From positions 20,770,275 through 20,834,274 of the forward strand of contig NC_054881.1 in the NCBI RefSeq assembly GCF_018320785.1: a stretch of 64,000 nt of DNA, given 5' to 3'. The notes under the pieces are model-generated. The model searched no databases. It was not told the DNA's origin and worked only from the letters and a program-made list of their open reading frames with translations. The position numbers were made by a program, and so were the translations under genes. Shown here piece after piece: positions 40,274 to 52,395 of this stretch; the stretch's first letter is position 1; the number at the start of each line of letters is the position of its first letter. The DNA is from Cheilinus undulatus (taxonomy: Eukaryota; Chordata; Actinopteri; Labriformes; Labridae).

Positions 40274-43200
40274 ATGGATAGCATGCAGCAGCGACAAATC
40301 AATGCTGACCCATGTGGGCCAAAATTACAGCCTGGCCCCTGTGCTGTGATTGGACCTGCACCAAGTTTACCCCCACCGCTAAAAATCGTCCCACCTGAGG
40401 TTCTAAAAAAGCAGCCTGGATTGAGCCCCACCCAAGCCACAATAGCACCCATTAAAGTGACGGACCAAATGCAGTCAGGGCAGCCAAAATCTGGGTCCAA
40501 TCCAGTGCCGCTGTCAAGCATAAGCCGGCCTAGACCGACAGCTCTTGGGACTAAACCTGCTCCAAAGACGCCCAGAATCTTAACGGACCCTTCCAAGGAT
40601 ATTGATCTGATTCCACTTTGTATCCCTGGACCTCAGAGTGCAAACGTGCCGCAGCATTCCCCAACAGAGTCTTCTTTACCTGTTCACAGCCCTCAGAGTC
40701 CCCACAGCCCTCAGTCCTACAGCAGCCAGCCTTACCTGAGCCCTAACTCCAGCCTCAGCCCTAAACCTGTCCCCATCCCTCAGCCGCAGAAGATCTCCTC
40801 ACCTGGGAGCACCACACAGAGCCAAACACAGGGGGAGAAGACAGGAGGAGAGAACAATGACTTCAGGTGAGATAATCATACCTTTATTAAACATTTCATC
40901 CTTGTTTTTGTCATTTCCAGAGGGATTCTGTTTTCACCGCTGTCAGTGTTGTTCTTTGTTAGGCCTAATACAGCCACAGACGCCGCCCTCAGTCAGTGGC
41001 TGCAAGAAAGCTGATGTTTACCAGAGCATGTCTCATGAATCAAAGCTGCAATATTCTCTGAGAGCTTTATGAACGCGACCGAGCAACACAGCTGCGTTTT
41101 AGTGGCAGAAGTCTCAGAGTCCTAATATTATCAGCTGCTGTAAGATTTAAATGATGGAAAATGTGTTTTAATGAAAGAGGAAACATGGCAAGAGGGATTT
41201 AGATGGAGGTGACTACTGCAGGTCACAGTAACAGATGCATATCTTTTTATGTTATGTAGATCAGTAATTTCTAACCTTTTTTCCTCCAAGGCATCCTGCT
41301 TGTGTCTAATAAAAGCTCAACACCCCGTGACCTACACCAAAGACAAAAATGATTCATTGCTGTCAAAAATCAACATGAATTTTTTATTGTTTGATTGAAA
41401 AAAATGAAAATGAAACATGTAGATAGGTAGATAGGGAGATCGGTATGTAGGTAGGTAGGAAGTTAGGGAGGAAGGGAGGTAGGTAGGTTGTAAGGGAGGT
41501 AGGTAGGGAGGGAGGGAAGTTGGAAGGTAGGTAGGTAGGTAGGAAGGTAGGTTGGTTGGTAGGTAGGTAGGTGGGTGGGTTGGAAGGAAGGTAGGTAGGT
41601 AGGTAGGAAGGTTGGAAGGTAGGTAGGTAGGAGGTAGGTTGGTTGGTAGGTAGAAGGTAGGTTGGTTGGTAGGTAGAAGGTAGGTTGGTTGGTAGGTAGG
41701 TAGGAAGGTAGGTAGGTAGGAAGGAAGGAAGGGAGGTATGAGGTAGGTTGGTCTGTAGGAACGTTGGTAAGTAGGTAGGTTGGTTTGTTTTAATCAGGCG
41801 TCTGTAGTCACCTGTTTAATATTCTTCTCTGTTAACACACATTGTGACTCTTCACTAGTAACATTAATGTCTCAGAAGGCACTGATAGATTCCTAAAATC
41901 AGGAAGTGAGTGGCATAGTGGAATGTTTAACAAAGTGTCACCAGTTATTCCAACACCAGGTAAACTGTGACAAAGGTGACATGAGTTCAAACTCCTGGCT
42001 TTGTTTTGTTACTTCTGAGAGTTCAAATAATTTCATAATTTAAAAAGGGATTTGATTTTTTCTTTTTTCTTTAAATTTTAGAGTTTTAGTCATTTTAAAT
42101 AATTTCATGAAGCCTACCTACAGCACCTCTGGGGCCCATCAGTGTGTACCAGCCAGCACTTAGAAGCTGTATTGTAATGTATTAAGGGGAAAAAGCCATC
42201 CTAACCTACCTGGCCCCATGTCAAACAGTAATTGCCCCCTAAACCTAATATCTAGTTGTGCCACCCTTGGTGGCAACAGCTGGCAACAACTGCAAGATCC
42301 ACCACTGTTCCAAGTTTTCTCCATTTGTGGCTAATGGCTCTTGCCATGGTTTGCTTGGGTCCCAAAACTGATAGCTGTCAGTGACTTTATTTCTCATCTG
42401 CTCTTTTTGAGGAATTATTGTGGTGTTGTTTCTCTTGTTATGAAAGCGTTTGGCTGTGAGTTTAGTTTCAAAGGATGGTTTCTCTCATACCTTTTTCTCC
42501 TCACACTGTCACACACATTAACACTCAGACTCACACACCTTAGTCATCATGGAGGTACAAAGAGGTGCTTAATTGTACTTATCCTTTTTTTTCTATATCC
42601 AGCAGCAGTGATGAAAGCTATTTCCCGGAGGATTACAGCACAGATTACGTCCTCTATCATCCCATAGTTTGTATAGGACTTATATCTAATGCAGCATTTC
42701 CACGTTTCTCTCCTCTCAAAGGGTGTACATCGTCACGTGGAACGTGGGATCGGCTGTCCCGCCAGATGACATCACCGCTCTGTTTGGACCAAATGTTTCT
42801 GATGGGAGCGTTGACATGTTTATCATCGGGTAAGCAACTATTCTCCCATGCTCAGCAGTGCCAGAGAGAGACAGCAGTGAGTGCCCACTCAGTCATCTGT
42901 GACGGTTTTGATCCGTCTGCCTCTGTTAGCAATCACTGTCCTTTTTATCAGAGCTTCATGCTGTCTTGTTAATGATGTTTCTCTACTTTTCTGGCACCAC
43001 ACAGACTCCAAGAAGTCAACTCCATGATAAACAAGCGGCTGAAGGACGTGCTGTTTTCTGACCAGTGGAGTGAGCTTTGCATGGACACGCTCAGTCCTTT
43101 TGGATACGTTCTGGTCAGTCAGGTGCTTCTGTCTTTATTTAAGCTCAAATAGGTTTGTCTTATAGATAATGCATCTTTTATCCGCCTCATCTGTTCAGGT

Positions 43201-46200
43201 GGCATCCCAGCGTATGCAGGGCGTGCTGCTGCTGGTTTTCTCTAAATTCTGCCATCTTCCATTCCTGAGAGGTGTGCAGACACAGAGCACACGCACAGGA
43301 CTCGGAGGATATTGGGTACGTGCCAAGCATTGAAAAGCTGTGCTCAGAATTCAGCTCTGAGATTTATTACGTCGCAAATTTAGTGGTGGGTTTGTGTCAG
43401 TAGGGTAGGGGAGATGAAAGGTGCTATGTATGTGTGGCCGCATATGTCAGCGCATGACCTTCCCGTGCGTGTTGATGTCAGCATCACCCCTGGCTGCTGC
43501 TGGTGCAGTCTCCTTCTCTTTGAGGTCAGTGCAGCAGCAGGCTGTCTGACTTTCTGTTTCTGTGACTCAGGGGCAAAGAACACCCCGACTTTGTCCCTGA
43601 ACACAGATATATTTCATACATGATGCTCCTGTTTTATGTTTTTTCTTACGTTCATACCCATTCCTCTCCTTATTCTCTCTCTTTTCCTGTTTTTTCTTGT
43701 CCCAAGGGGAATAAAGGTGGCGTCAGTGCAAGGATGACGATGTTCGGCCACCCAGTGTGCTTCCTTAACTGTCACCTGCCGGCTCACATGAGGAACCTGG
43801 AGCAGAGGATGGAGGACTTTGAGAGCATCCTGCAGCAGCAGCAGTTTGAAGGAGGGACGGCAACAGGTGTACTGGACCACGAGTGCGTGACATCACCTTA
43901 AACATATGAGCTGAAGATGACCACCATTAAAAAAATCACCATTTGATTTAGCAGCCATAGTAATGTATAAATATCACACTCTCTACTTCCAAAGTATTTC
44001 GGACGTCACAAAGTATGATGAAAATACAAACCAAAATTCCCAAAAATAACGGGACATTGCGTAAAATGTGAATTGAAACAATGCAGTGGTTTGCACACAT
44101 ATTTCAACCTATATTTAGTTGAATACAGCACAAGACAAGATATTAAGTGTTCAAATTAACAAACTGTATAGCTTTTCTAGATATAAATACATATCATGAA
44201 TTTGATTTCTGCAACATGTTCCAAAAAGTTGGGAAAGAGCATTACTCCAATGTCTGTCATCAGGAAATCCATTTTAAAAAGCTCTAATCTACACCGTTTG
44301 TCTCGCACCGAACACGGTTTATCCAGTGGCTGTTGCAGCAGGAGTATTAACTCAGATGCAGCTGTAGGAGAGTGGTAATTTAATCGGAACTGGACCACAT
44401 TTTTTTAAAACAAGTACTAAGAGTCACTGAAAGCTTGTTTTGGCAGGGAAGATGTTTTCACCCATCTACCGACTGGCCTTGGCATACACTTTTTTTCACT
44501 GAGGTGCACCACCATTAACATCCGTGGCATCGGTAGCCTGTCAGCTCTGGAGTAAGCACATGTGTACAACCACATTTTGTTTTCTCTCTCTGATTGGCTC
44601 ATCATGAATGTGACAGACAGAATGTTCCTTCAAGCACCTTCCTAGAATTTTTTCAAAAGTCCTGCCCTTCCCAAACACTTTCTATGGGAGCTTACCCAGA
44701 TGAATGTGAAATATATCCATGCAATGGAGATATGAAACAGTCTATCTGGGATGTCAGGTCATTACTACTGTGTTACATCACCTTTTCTTCCAACAACACT
44801 CTGTAAGCATCAGGGGAATGAAGATACTGATTATTGAAGTGCTGACAGAGAAATTCTTTACCATTCTTGCTTGATGTAAATTTTCAGTTACTCAAATCTA
44901 GCTATACATTTTCAAAGGGAGAAAAGTCTGGACTGCATGCAGGCCAGTCTGGTATCCACACCCTTTTACTGTGAAGCCATGCTGTCGTAACTCGCTGAAA
45001 CTGCAGGGACATCCCTGAAACAGTGTTAACTTTGTCAACCAAAACTATAACTTAAAATTTTTTTTGACCTTTCTTCTAGGAGAAAGACTAAGCTAGAAAG
45101 GATCTTTGTTGACTAAAACTGTGACTAAGATTAGTTCAGTTTTCATCAAAGAGACAAAGAGGAGAATAAATGTAATTTAGTTTTCATCAGACATTCAAAA
45201 TCCTCGATATTTCTCCACTGTGGGTAAAAGCTCTTCTACCTTTCAGCTGTAGAGAGATGTGACTAAAAGTAAAGACCAAAAGAAAAGTTTTTATGGACCA
45301 AAATGGAACTGAAGTGTTTTCTAGTTTTCGTCGACTGAAACTATAAAGGTTACAAACAACTCACAGATGCTGGCTTAAGATTTAGGCATTAATTACAATC
45401 AGGATGGTCCTTCTTTAGCCTGGAGGGCCCAACAGCCATTATTTTCTAAATTAATTTGAAACGTGGACTCATCAGACCTCAGCACACTTTCTACATTAGG
45501 TCAGTTCATCTCAGACTAGCTCAGGCCCAGAGAAGACTGTCATGTTTCTGGATGTTGTTGATTTATGGCCTTCACATTGCATGGTAGAGTCTTAACTTAC
45601 ATTTGCAGAGCCAGTGATGTACTGTGTTTTCTGAAGTGTGTCTGAGCCTACATTCCAGTTTTTAACACAGGGCCACCTAAGGGGTTGAAGGTCACAGGAG
45701 TGTTTATTTCCAGCCTTGCCTGTTATGTGCAGAGATTTCCTCAGATTCTTTGAAACTTCTGATGATATTATAGACTGTAGCTGGTGATACTCTGGTAATT
45801 TGCTTTTGCACACTGATGAACACTGATTATTAACTACTGAACTATTTGCCAATGCAGTCTTTCATAAAGGGGAGGACCTCAGACCAATGTTGCTAGTGAA
45901 TGGCTGAGCCTTCTAGGAGTGCTCCTTTCATACCCAATTATGGCACTCTCACCTGTTACCAATTAACCTACTCACCTGCGGAATGTTCCGGCTGTTTCTG
46001 GAGTATTCCTTAATTTTCCCAGTCTTTTCTTGCTCCTGCTCTGACATGTTGGAACGTTTTGCAGAATGTGTGTATTTTTCCTGAAAAACAATACCATTTG
46101 AACATTAAATCTTGTCCTTGTGCTGTTTTCAACTGATTATATGTTGAAAAGGATTTGTAAAGCCCTGTATTCTGTTTTTATTCACATTTACAAAATGTCC

Positions 46201-49200
46201 AAACTGTTTTTGATAAAGGGGGTTGAAAACTAATAAAAAATGTATTAGATCCTCAGTAATTCATTAATTTCAAAAGTGGTCTATTAAGGAGAGCTCAACA
46301 ATGACAATTAAAGAGAATCTTGTGTTTAATCTTATTCTGCTGTCCACTAGAGATCATTTCTCTCCATTTTAAATAATTTGATCTTTAATATGTCTTGAGT
46401 ACAAGATAGCACATTTGCTGAAGCAGCATACTGCCTTTGTTTCTCCTTCCCCAGTGTCGTGTTTTGGTTCGGTGATCTAAACTTCCGAATTGAAGACTAC
46501 GACATCCATGTAGTGAAATGTGCCATCGACAGCAATAAGCTGCCTCTTCTGTGGGAGCGAGATCAGGTGAGGCACCTTGTTGTTGAAACACCTGGAATGT
46601 TCTGGAAGGTTTTACAACACCTGTTTGTCTATACATCACCAACCACAAGCAGCAGAGGGCACTGTGACACAGCGTGACCTTCTGACAGGGTGAATCACAT
46701 TCATCCAGTCATGACCAGCCCTGTTTTAGTATTTCAGTCAATTTTGAGCTTATGTAGTTTATCACTGAGAGGGTTAGGATAGCTCTCAATGCCTGGCATC
46801 AAAGAACTTATTAGTTAAATGATTCACCCTCTTTTACCTGTTCTATTTCTCCCATCTTTTGTCTTTACAGCTCAACATGGCTAAAAACACAGAGTCCATC
46901 CTGGAGGGCTTCATAGAAGGGCCACTCAAATTCCCACCCACCTATAAGTTTGATGTTGGCACTCATACATACGACACCAGGTTAGTCCAGAAACCTCCAT
47001 CACAAACGTACCCTATCAGGCTTCATGGTCCTGTGACAGTCTGTCTCTGTTTTCTTCTTTTCTATCAGTGCTAAAAAGAGGAAACCAGCCTGGACAGATC
47101 GCATCCTTTGGCGCCACCGTCGAACGGGCTCTCCAGTACCTACCCATAATGCAGCACTTCAGCGGGGTTTGACCTCTTGGTTGGGCGGGGCCACTAAAGT
47201 GACTCAGCATGCGTACCGAAGCCACATGGGTTTCACCATCAGTGACCACAAGCCTGTTTCTGCACTGTTTTCACTGCATGTGAGATTTCAATCTAACATT
47301 CAATCTAAATTGTAATCATTAACTAAAGGCATCCTACAAGGATCAGTTCTGGGCCCATTTAATTTACAATCTATAGGTGCTTTTTCACCAAAAGTAACAG
47401 GAACTTTTTGTTGCAGGAACTTTTCTTCAAGGAACTAAATGGTTCCTGTGGCCCACTGTTGTCTGCTTTCTCGACAGTGCAGTTCAGACATTATGAAACA
47501 GCTAGGTAACAGAATGACAAAGTAAATCAACCAGATTATCTGATATCAGATCATTTACTAATAAAAAATATCAGTGCCAGATATTAAATATTTAACAGAC
47601 TGAAAAAATCAGATTTTTTAAAGCAAAAACTGTAATTTTGGGTTTTACTGTTAATTCGATCTTTTTGGAGGGCTTTTTTCCTTCATTTTGGGAAGACAGG
47701 GCAATGGATGTAGTGTAGGAAATAAGGGAAAGAGAGTGGGAAATGACATGCAGGAAAGGAGCTACAGATCAGATTTAAATCCTGGGCTGCCTACCCAAAA
47801 AAACAGCCTCAGGACGTGGGGTGTGACCCAATTACGACACCATCTGTGCCCCCCATATATGTAATTGCAATCTTATCAAACCTCTGTGTAGGTGCTCAGA
47901 CAACTAGGGTGTGGCTATTCAAAGCTTTCCCCTGTAAAAGATATTAAGATCCATCTTTATGTAGATGATGTCATGTTAAATTTCTCTGCTAGAGAAACTG
48001 AAACTTACTTTTAACAGTCTTCATACTGCTGAAAATACCAAACTTGCTCTACTGACTACTAAATTCGTCAAGTCTTGTGGGTTCCCTCCAAATATGGACA
48101 ATCTGCTTTTATGCTCCAAAAATGGGGAATAATCTACGCCCTCTGTTCCAGTTCCCATTCAAGGTGGAGGTTCCTCTGGTGGAGCTGCATGTAAACAAGG
48201 AGTGGTGTAAAGTCTCAGACGCTGCAGTCAGATTCACTGTTGCATCAACATACCAGCGCAGCTCATGGGACTGGGTGGCAATATACAAGGTAATGCTGGG
48301 ATTATTTATTGCACAAAAGCCTAGGAATAAGCATGCATCTGTGTTTGATGCCGTGGTTGCTCTCTCACAGGTGGGATTCAGACATCACAAAGATTATCAG
48401 GCGTACATTTGGGCAAAGGGAGAGCACGCAACACAAGTGAGTCAGATATTGAAATTCAGCAAACTCATTTTGTTTCAACGCGTTAATTTATTCAAGTTTC
48501 TCTCTTAAACAGGTGACATTTTCAGAGGAGGATCTTCCAAGAGATGACTGTGAATACATGCTGGGTTATTACAGTAACAATATGAACAGTATTGTTGGAT
48601 TGTCAACACCAATTCAGGTGAGAAAAGCATCCCACTGCTCCTTATTGCACACTCATCACGGCATATGGCCGGGATTTAGAAACCTAAACTTTATGTGTCT
48701 GTTTAATATCTTCTTAAGCATATGATCATTATAATGCTGTCGCAACAACGTTCTCTATCCTAGAAAAGTTTTCACAAGATTTGGCATTAGTGAAGTCGGT
48801 CACTGATGTCGGCTGACTCGCGCTCAGTGTTCCAGTTCATCACAAAGTAATTTCATGGGGTTGAGTTCGAGGCTGTCTGCAGGGCAGGCAGAGTGTAAAA
48901 CTGTGGAAATGGCACCTACTTAATCTGGATTATAGTACTTAGATATTAAATTACAAGGGGATTAATGAATTAGTCGGTGGATTGAGGAACATTTTACTGA
49001 TCTGCTATGTGTCAAATATTCTCAGACACTGAATTGTAAAGATTTTTATAACTTTATATCACCCATGTGGTTACCAAAGAGGGTTTCTAAAAGCAATCTG
49101 TGGTGATCTCCCATTTAAAAATGCAGCTTTGGAGCAACCAAGAAACAGACAAAGAGGTCGAGCTGAGGGAAAGCCTACTTTTATTCATTTAATAAATCAA

Positions 49201-51058
49201 TCATGGTCAATATAATTTGACAGATAAAAAAAACACAAAAAGCTGTTTAATGTCAAAGTAAAAACTGGTTTATACAAAGTAATGTCAACAAAAAAGCCTG
49301 TAAAGTAAATTAGGTGATTGCATAAATATTCATCCCCTTTTAAGTGACTGACCTAATTCAGCAGAGGTCAAGTCAACTGGTGCTAGCAGTATCACAATTA
49401 GTGAAACAGGGATCCCCTGAGTGTAGTGAATGTTTCTCAAGTGATTGTAGTATAAAGATACCTGTGTCTGGAAGGTCCAATCACTGGTTAATCAGTGTTC
49501 TTGGCTACCATTACACTATGAAGACAAAAGAACACTCCAAGCAACTCAGAGATTTCTAAGGCACTGAAAATCCCCTAGAGTTCAGTTAAATTAATTCAAG
49601 GAATGAAAGGAATTTGGCACTAGAGGTGGGAGAAAAATCAATTCTTAGATGCATCGTGATGTTGAGGTTGAAGATTCTGAATTGATTTATAAATGTCCAG
49701 TAATCAATAATAATTTGAATGTTTAATACAGTAATAGCAGGGACAAAAAGCTGGAACTCTGAAATGCAGCGAATAACAGCAAGATTTAGATTACTAGTTG
49801 TTCATCTGTGAAAAAGGACATTTTTATGTTTGTAAGTTCAGATATGTTACAAAGAAAGCATGCTGCTACATGTGGTTCAGTGCACTTGTAAATTTTCAGT
49901 TTACAAATATCTTCCATTAGAGGATAGTGGAAAATCAATTTAGTCCTTTTTTTCTAAACACAAATGTAATGTTTTATGTTTGACACAGTGAGAACAGAAA
50001 TATAGAAAACACCCAAGTGCATCAAAATGCATCAATAATTGATTAAGAATCAAATCGTAGCCCTATAAATCATAATTGAATCAAATTGTGAGGTGTCTAA
50101 AATTCCCACTATTCCCACCCAGTATTGAAGATTTCCCAGATGGTTGTGTGAAAAACATCCATCTGGCGTGCCAGGTTAGAAAAGCTATCCTCAGATGAAA
50201 CACTTGGAAACAACAAAAGGCTGTGCAGATGCCTCCAGCAGCAACCAACTTCACCCTAGGGCAACCAGTAAACCTCAGAAAATCATCTCTGGAAAGGTGT
50301 CAGGAATGCTGATGCAATCTCTCTTTCTCACCTCTGGCACTATAGGGATTAATCCACAATCAGTGAGTAGCAAGTGTAATCTCCCTTTAAAGACTGCATG
50401 AAATTTGTATATTTTTGTGGAAATAGACACATATTCTGAATATGATGCCTATGCTCCAATATGAGAAAAACAACTGGGAAAGAATTCCACTATAAATACT
50501 TCTACAATTAGAGTCTTCAGTCTCCTGTACTAAATAAAAGTGATACCCCTGGTGTTTTATTTTTCTGTAAACCTCCATCCTGACCAGATCAAGATCCCAG
50601 TCCACAGTCCCACAGCTCGTCGTTCTGACAGCTCAGACATCAGCTCAGAAGACGACAGCACCCTTGTCCTGCTGGCTCCGAGCTCCCGCAGCCCGAGCCC
50701 CAAAACAGGCAAACACCACCACCATCGCCACCGTCGCAGCCGCAGCCCCGCTGTTCCTGCTCTCTCCTCCAACCCCCTCCCCTCCCTGCAAGGCCTCAGC
50801 CTCCATCCCCGCTCCAAGGAAGGCCAGACCCGCAGCCGCTCTCCCTGCTCCGCTGCTAAGAAGGAACGGCTGGTCTCCCCCGACGCTGTGCAGTCCCCCA
50901 CCATCAGCCCCCTCAGCCCCCGCAGCCCTGTGTCCCCAGGTGGAGGGGTGACTGCCCCGGAGGCTCTCATCGCTGCCATCATAGGTGAACACAGACCAGC
51001 TCAGGTTAGCCCCACCGGGGTCAAACAGATAGGAAAGGCAGGGGAAACAGACAGTTAA
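40274..51058 (+). CDS. inpp5j: Inositol polyphosphate 5-phosphatase J (PIPP-type)
   Basis: Twelve coding exons: 40274-40866, 42722-42829, 43005-43113, 43199-43315, 43707-43882, 46455-46566, 46871-46980, 47069-47279, 48152-48289, 48371-48436, 48513-48617, 50588-51058. Together they are 2316 nt, or 771 aa, with every phase closing. Residues 1-195 are Pro/Ser-rich. The 5-phosphatase domain runs from about 198 to 512 with TWNVG (203-207), GLQEVNSM (234-241), GNKGG (310-314), NCHLPAH (330-336), WFGDLNFR (372-379), PAWTDRILW (448-456) and SDHKP (500-504); the expected catalytic motifs are present. A SKICH domain (about 513-615) contains [10 protein letters not shown] and TFSEEDLP. The tail (616-771) has [17 protein letters not shown], a His/Arg run and RSxS repeats typical of PIPP. 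The enzyme removes the 5-phosphate from PI(4,5)P2/PI(3,4,5)P3 at membrane ruffles. It is shorter than human INPP5J (about 1000 aa). Confidence 0.93.
40867..42721 (+). other. inpp5j: inpp5j intron after first coding exon
   Basis: Donor gtgaga at 40867, acceptor ctctcaaag ending 42721. Contains the GGTA-type microsatellite (41415-41790) and a hAT-like fragment near 41270-41340. Splicing 40866 directly to 42722 restores the conserved DFRVYIVTW junction. Confidence 0.6.
41415..41790. repeat. Tetranucleotide microsatellite (GGTA/GGTT/GGAA)n
   Basis: Nearly 380 bp of GGTA repeats with interspersed GGTT, GGAA and GGGA units, including higher-order duplications such as ggttggttggtaggtagaag. Expected to be polymorphic. 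Confidence 0.9.
44040..46215 (-). mobile_element. Long-inverted-repeat DNA transposon (Tc1/mariner-type) with decayed transposase
   Basis: About 180-bp imperfect inverted repeats are present. The left one contains gacattgcgtaaaatgtgaa, then ttagttgaatacagcacaag acaagat, and ctgcaacatgttccaaaaag. The right one gives the same order of words on the reverse strand. The minus strand carries scattered transposase remnants around 44880-44990 and 45380-45560. The middle (about 45020-45365) is a separate nested repeat rich in actaaaact-like words. No intact frame remains. Confidence 0.65.
45020..45365. repeat. Nested repeat with actaaaact-rich ends
   Basis: Starts ttaactttgtcaaccaaaac and ends ttttcgtcgactgaaactat; these are inverted, imperfect. 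It interrupts transposase remnants of the surrounding element, so it inserted later. Similar words occur at 56930-57325. Confidence 0.45.
47325..48060 (+). pseudogene. LINE reverse-transcriptase fragment, split by a SINE
   Basis: At 47328 the frame reads [10 protein letters not shown], then FTIY after a one-base shift, matching the RT motif PQGSVLGPLLFxIY. At 47946-47980 it reads [11 protein letters not shown], matching the YxDD catalytic motif of non-LTR reverse transcriptases. Sequence between them is interrupted by the SINE at 47660-47860. It is a short dead relic, probably of an L2/Rex/Jockey-type LINE. Confidence 0.68.
47660..47860 (-). repeat. tRNA-derived SINE (reverse)
   Basis: Contains the shared words gggaaatgacatgcaggaaa ggagc and atcctgggctgcc. 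The reverse complement starts with a degenerate tRNA-like head at the right end (near 47850). Same family as 9085-9250 and 51925-52085. Confidence 0.65.
49180..49625 (+). pseudogene. Partial Tc1-like transposon (5' part)
   Basis: Begins aataaatcaatcatggtcaa tataat, then attcatccccttttaagtga, gtcaactggtgctagc and a transposase-region stretch ending gaatgaaaggaatttggcac. All of these are colinear with the reverse complement of 32958-34331. It is cut off where the 49626-50122 repeat begins. Confidence 0.65.
49626..50122. mobile_element. Nested DNA repeat interrupting the Tc1 copy
   Basis: Left end ggtgggagaaaaatcaattc and right end ttcccactattcccaccc are loosely inverted. The interior has many gcatc/aatcg-type words. 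A clear target duplication was not seen. Confidence 0.4.
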
Positions 51059-51924
51059 AGGAGAGCTCAAGTATTTTAAACATGGGTCCTATTTCCTCAC
51101 ATATTTTGAAGACTTACTGACAGATAAGTTGGAAGAAAATTTAAGACTGTTCAACCAGCAGCCTGGAAACAGACTTTAATGGTGGCTAGTCCATCTTTTC
51201 TAGTAAATCTCCCATTTAAAAATATGTTAACAAGTGCTGTTTTTACCACTGAAAGGTTCAGGTTGTTACTAAAAGTAAGACTACTACCTGGCTGTTATAT
51301 TCTGTACATTTAAAGTACATTGGTGGGTCATAAAGAAGGGCTGGGGTGAAGGTTACAGATGCAGCTGTATGCAGATGGAATAAGGCCAGCTGATGCTGTT
51401 GCCTGATTCAATTTGCCAAGTCACCAATTACTGGTTTTAAAACATAAGGCATGTCATTTACTTCAATAACCAATCAGCACCTTGGCGGTCAGAGAGAAAG
51501 TCCACTGGTCACACGAGTTATATGGCTGTAAATAGTCAGCGTAGGAATTTAAGATAAAATGGGACACCGCCAGCCTCAACCTCACAGCATAAATCAACGT
51601 AAGCCCCGGGGTATTCTGTTAAAGCTCTCACAGAAGGCTCCAAAACTGGATTCTCTTGTTTTTTTTATGTGTTATTTTATGTGTTTTTGTTCCTTTGACA
51701 AAAGCAGGATTGCAGCTGTTAAACGTAACTCACCGTCACTGTCCTCATTCACAGTAATTTACACGCAGCTATTAGACAGGTATGAAAAGTAGAGACTGGA
51801 ACATGGAAGGTAACTGCGATGAAAGCAACACATCGTCTCCTTGAGTTGCAGCAATGTAAACCGACAGGCTCTCACAACATAGCAGAGAACAGCTCACTGC
51901 AAGTTCATTTTTACTCATGTATTT

Positions 51925-52085
51925 TTAAGGATATATTTGGGCTATTTCATGCCTTTATTGAAGACAGTGGATAGAATCAGAAACAGGGATGAGAGACCGG
52001 GGGTGAGAAATCTTGGAAAGGAACTACAGGATGGACTTGAGGCCATCTGCCTTCGAGCTTGTTTCAATGTGCCTTGTGACAAATC
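51925..52085 (-). repeat. tRNA-derived SINE (reverse)
   Basis: Words gggctatttcatgcctttat and aaggaactacaggatggact are in the same order as in the 47660-47860 copy. Degenerate. Confidence 0.5.
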
Positions 52086-52339
52086 TGGGATCTGAATTCA
52101 GCTTTACAAGCCAGGGAAGAACATGAGGCTAACTAACATTGACCTCTGGCCCAATGACCTTGACCTTTTACTCCTGAAAACTAAACAGTTCAGTTCTGAA
52201 TCAGAGTGGATATGTGTTCAGTATTTCAACAAGAAAATCCTTTGAAGTGTTCTTGAGATATCATGTTCACAAGCAAGGGATAAAATGCAGAGTGATGCAG
52301 CGTGACGTTTTTCCTTTATCCCCATTTCCTGTTTTCCTT

Positions 52340-52395
52340 TCGGTCACTAACATTGTTCTGAAAGTGCTATACAAATAAAGTTATTATTATTATAA
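52340..52395 (+). repeat. LINE 3' tail (tattatta type)
   Basis: Ends gaaagtgctatacaaataaa gttattattattata, the standard 3' tail of fish L2/CR1-like LINEs. No coding remnant is attached. Confidence 0.55.

Larger units (their letters stand above)
43883..46454 (+). other. inpp5j: inpp5j intron 5, occupied by a DNA transposon
   Basis: Donor gtgcgt, acceptor ttccccag. About 85 percent of the intron is the long-TIR element at 44040-46215. Confidence 0.7.
47280..48151 (+). other. inpp5j: inpp5j intron 8 with LINE and SINE relics
   Basis: Donor gtgaga, acceptor ctgttccag. Contains a LINE reverse-transcriptase fragment split by a reverse SINE; both are annotated separately. Confidence 0.6.
48618..50587 (+). 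other. inpp5j: inpp5j last intron
   Basis: Donor gtgaga after 48617, acceptor ctgaccag ending 50587. Contains a partial Tc1-like element interrupted by another repeat (49180-50122). The remainder is AT-rich and shows no additional exon. Confidence 0.55.

Noticed and set aside
40147-40596. 149-codon minus-strand frame opposite the first inpp5j exon
   Set aside because: It lies over the Pro-rich coding exon and has no family resemblance; a shadow of base composition.
42603-42666. Possible extra inpp5j exon ([16 protein letters not shown]-like frame) after a good polypyrimidine tract
   Set aside because: Including it breaks the reading frame into the next exon. Joining 40866 directly to 42722 restores the conserved DFRVYIVTW junction.
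43380-43706. Open frames on both strands between inpp5j exons 4 and 5
   Set aside because: The interval is intronic, with clean donor and acceptor on both sides, and has no similarity to the 5-phosphatase domain.
50557-51070. Two long minus-strand frames opposite the last inpp5j exon
   Set aside because: They mirror the Ser/Pro/Arg-rich GC-rich codons of the real exon and have no splice or promoter context.
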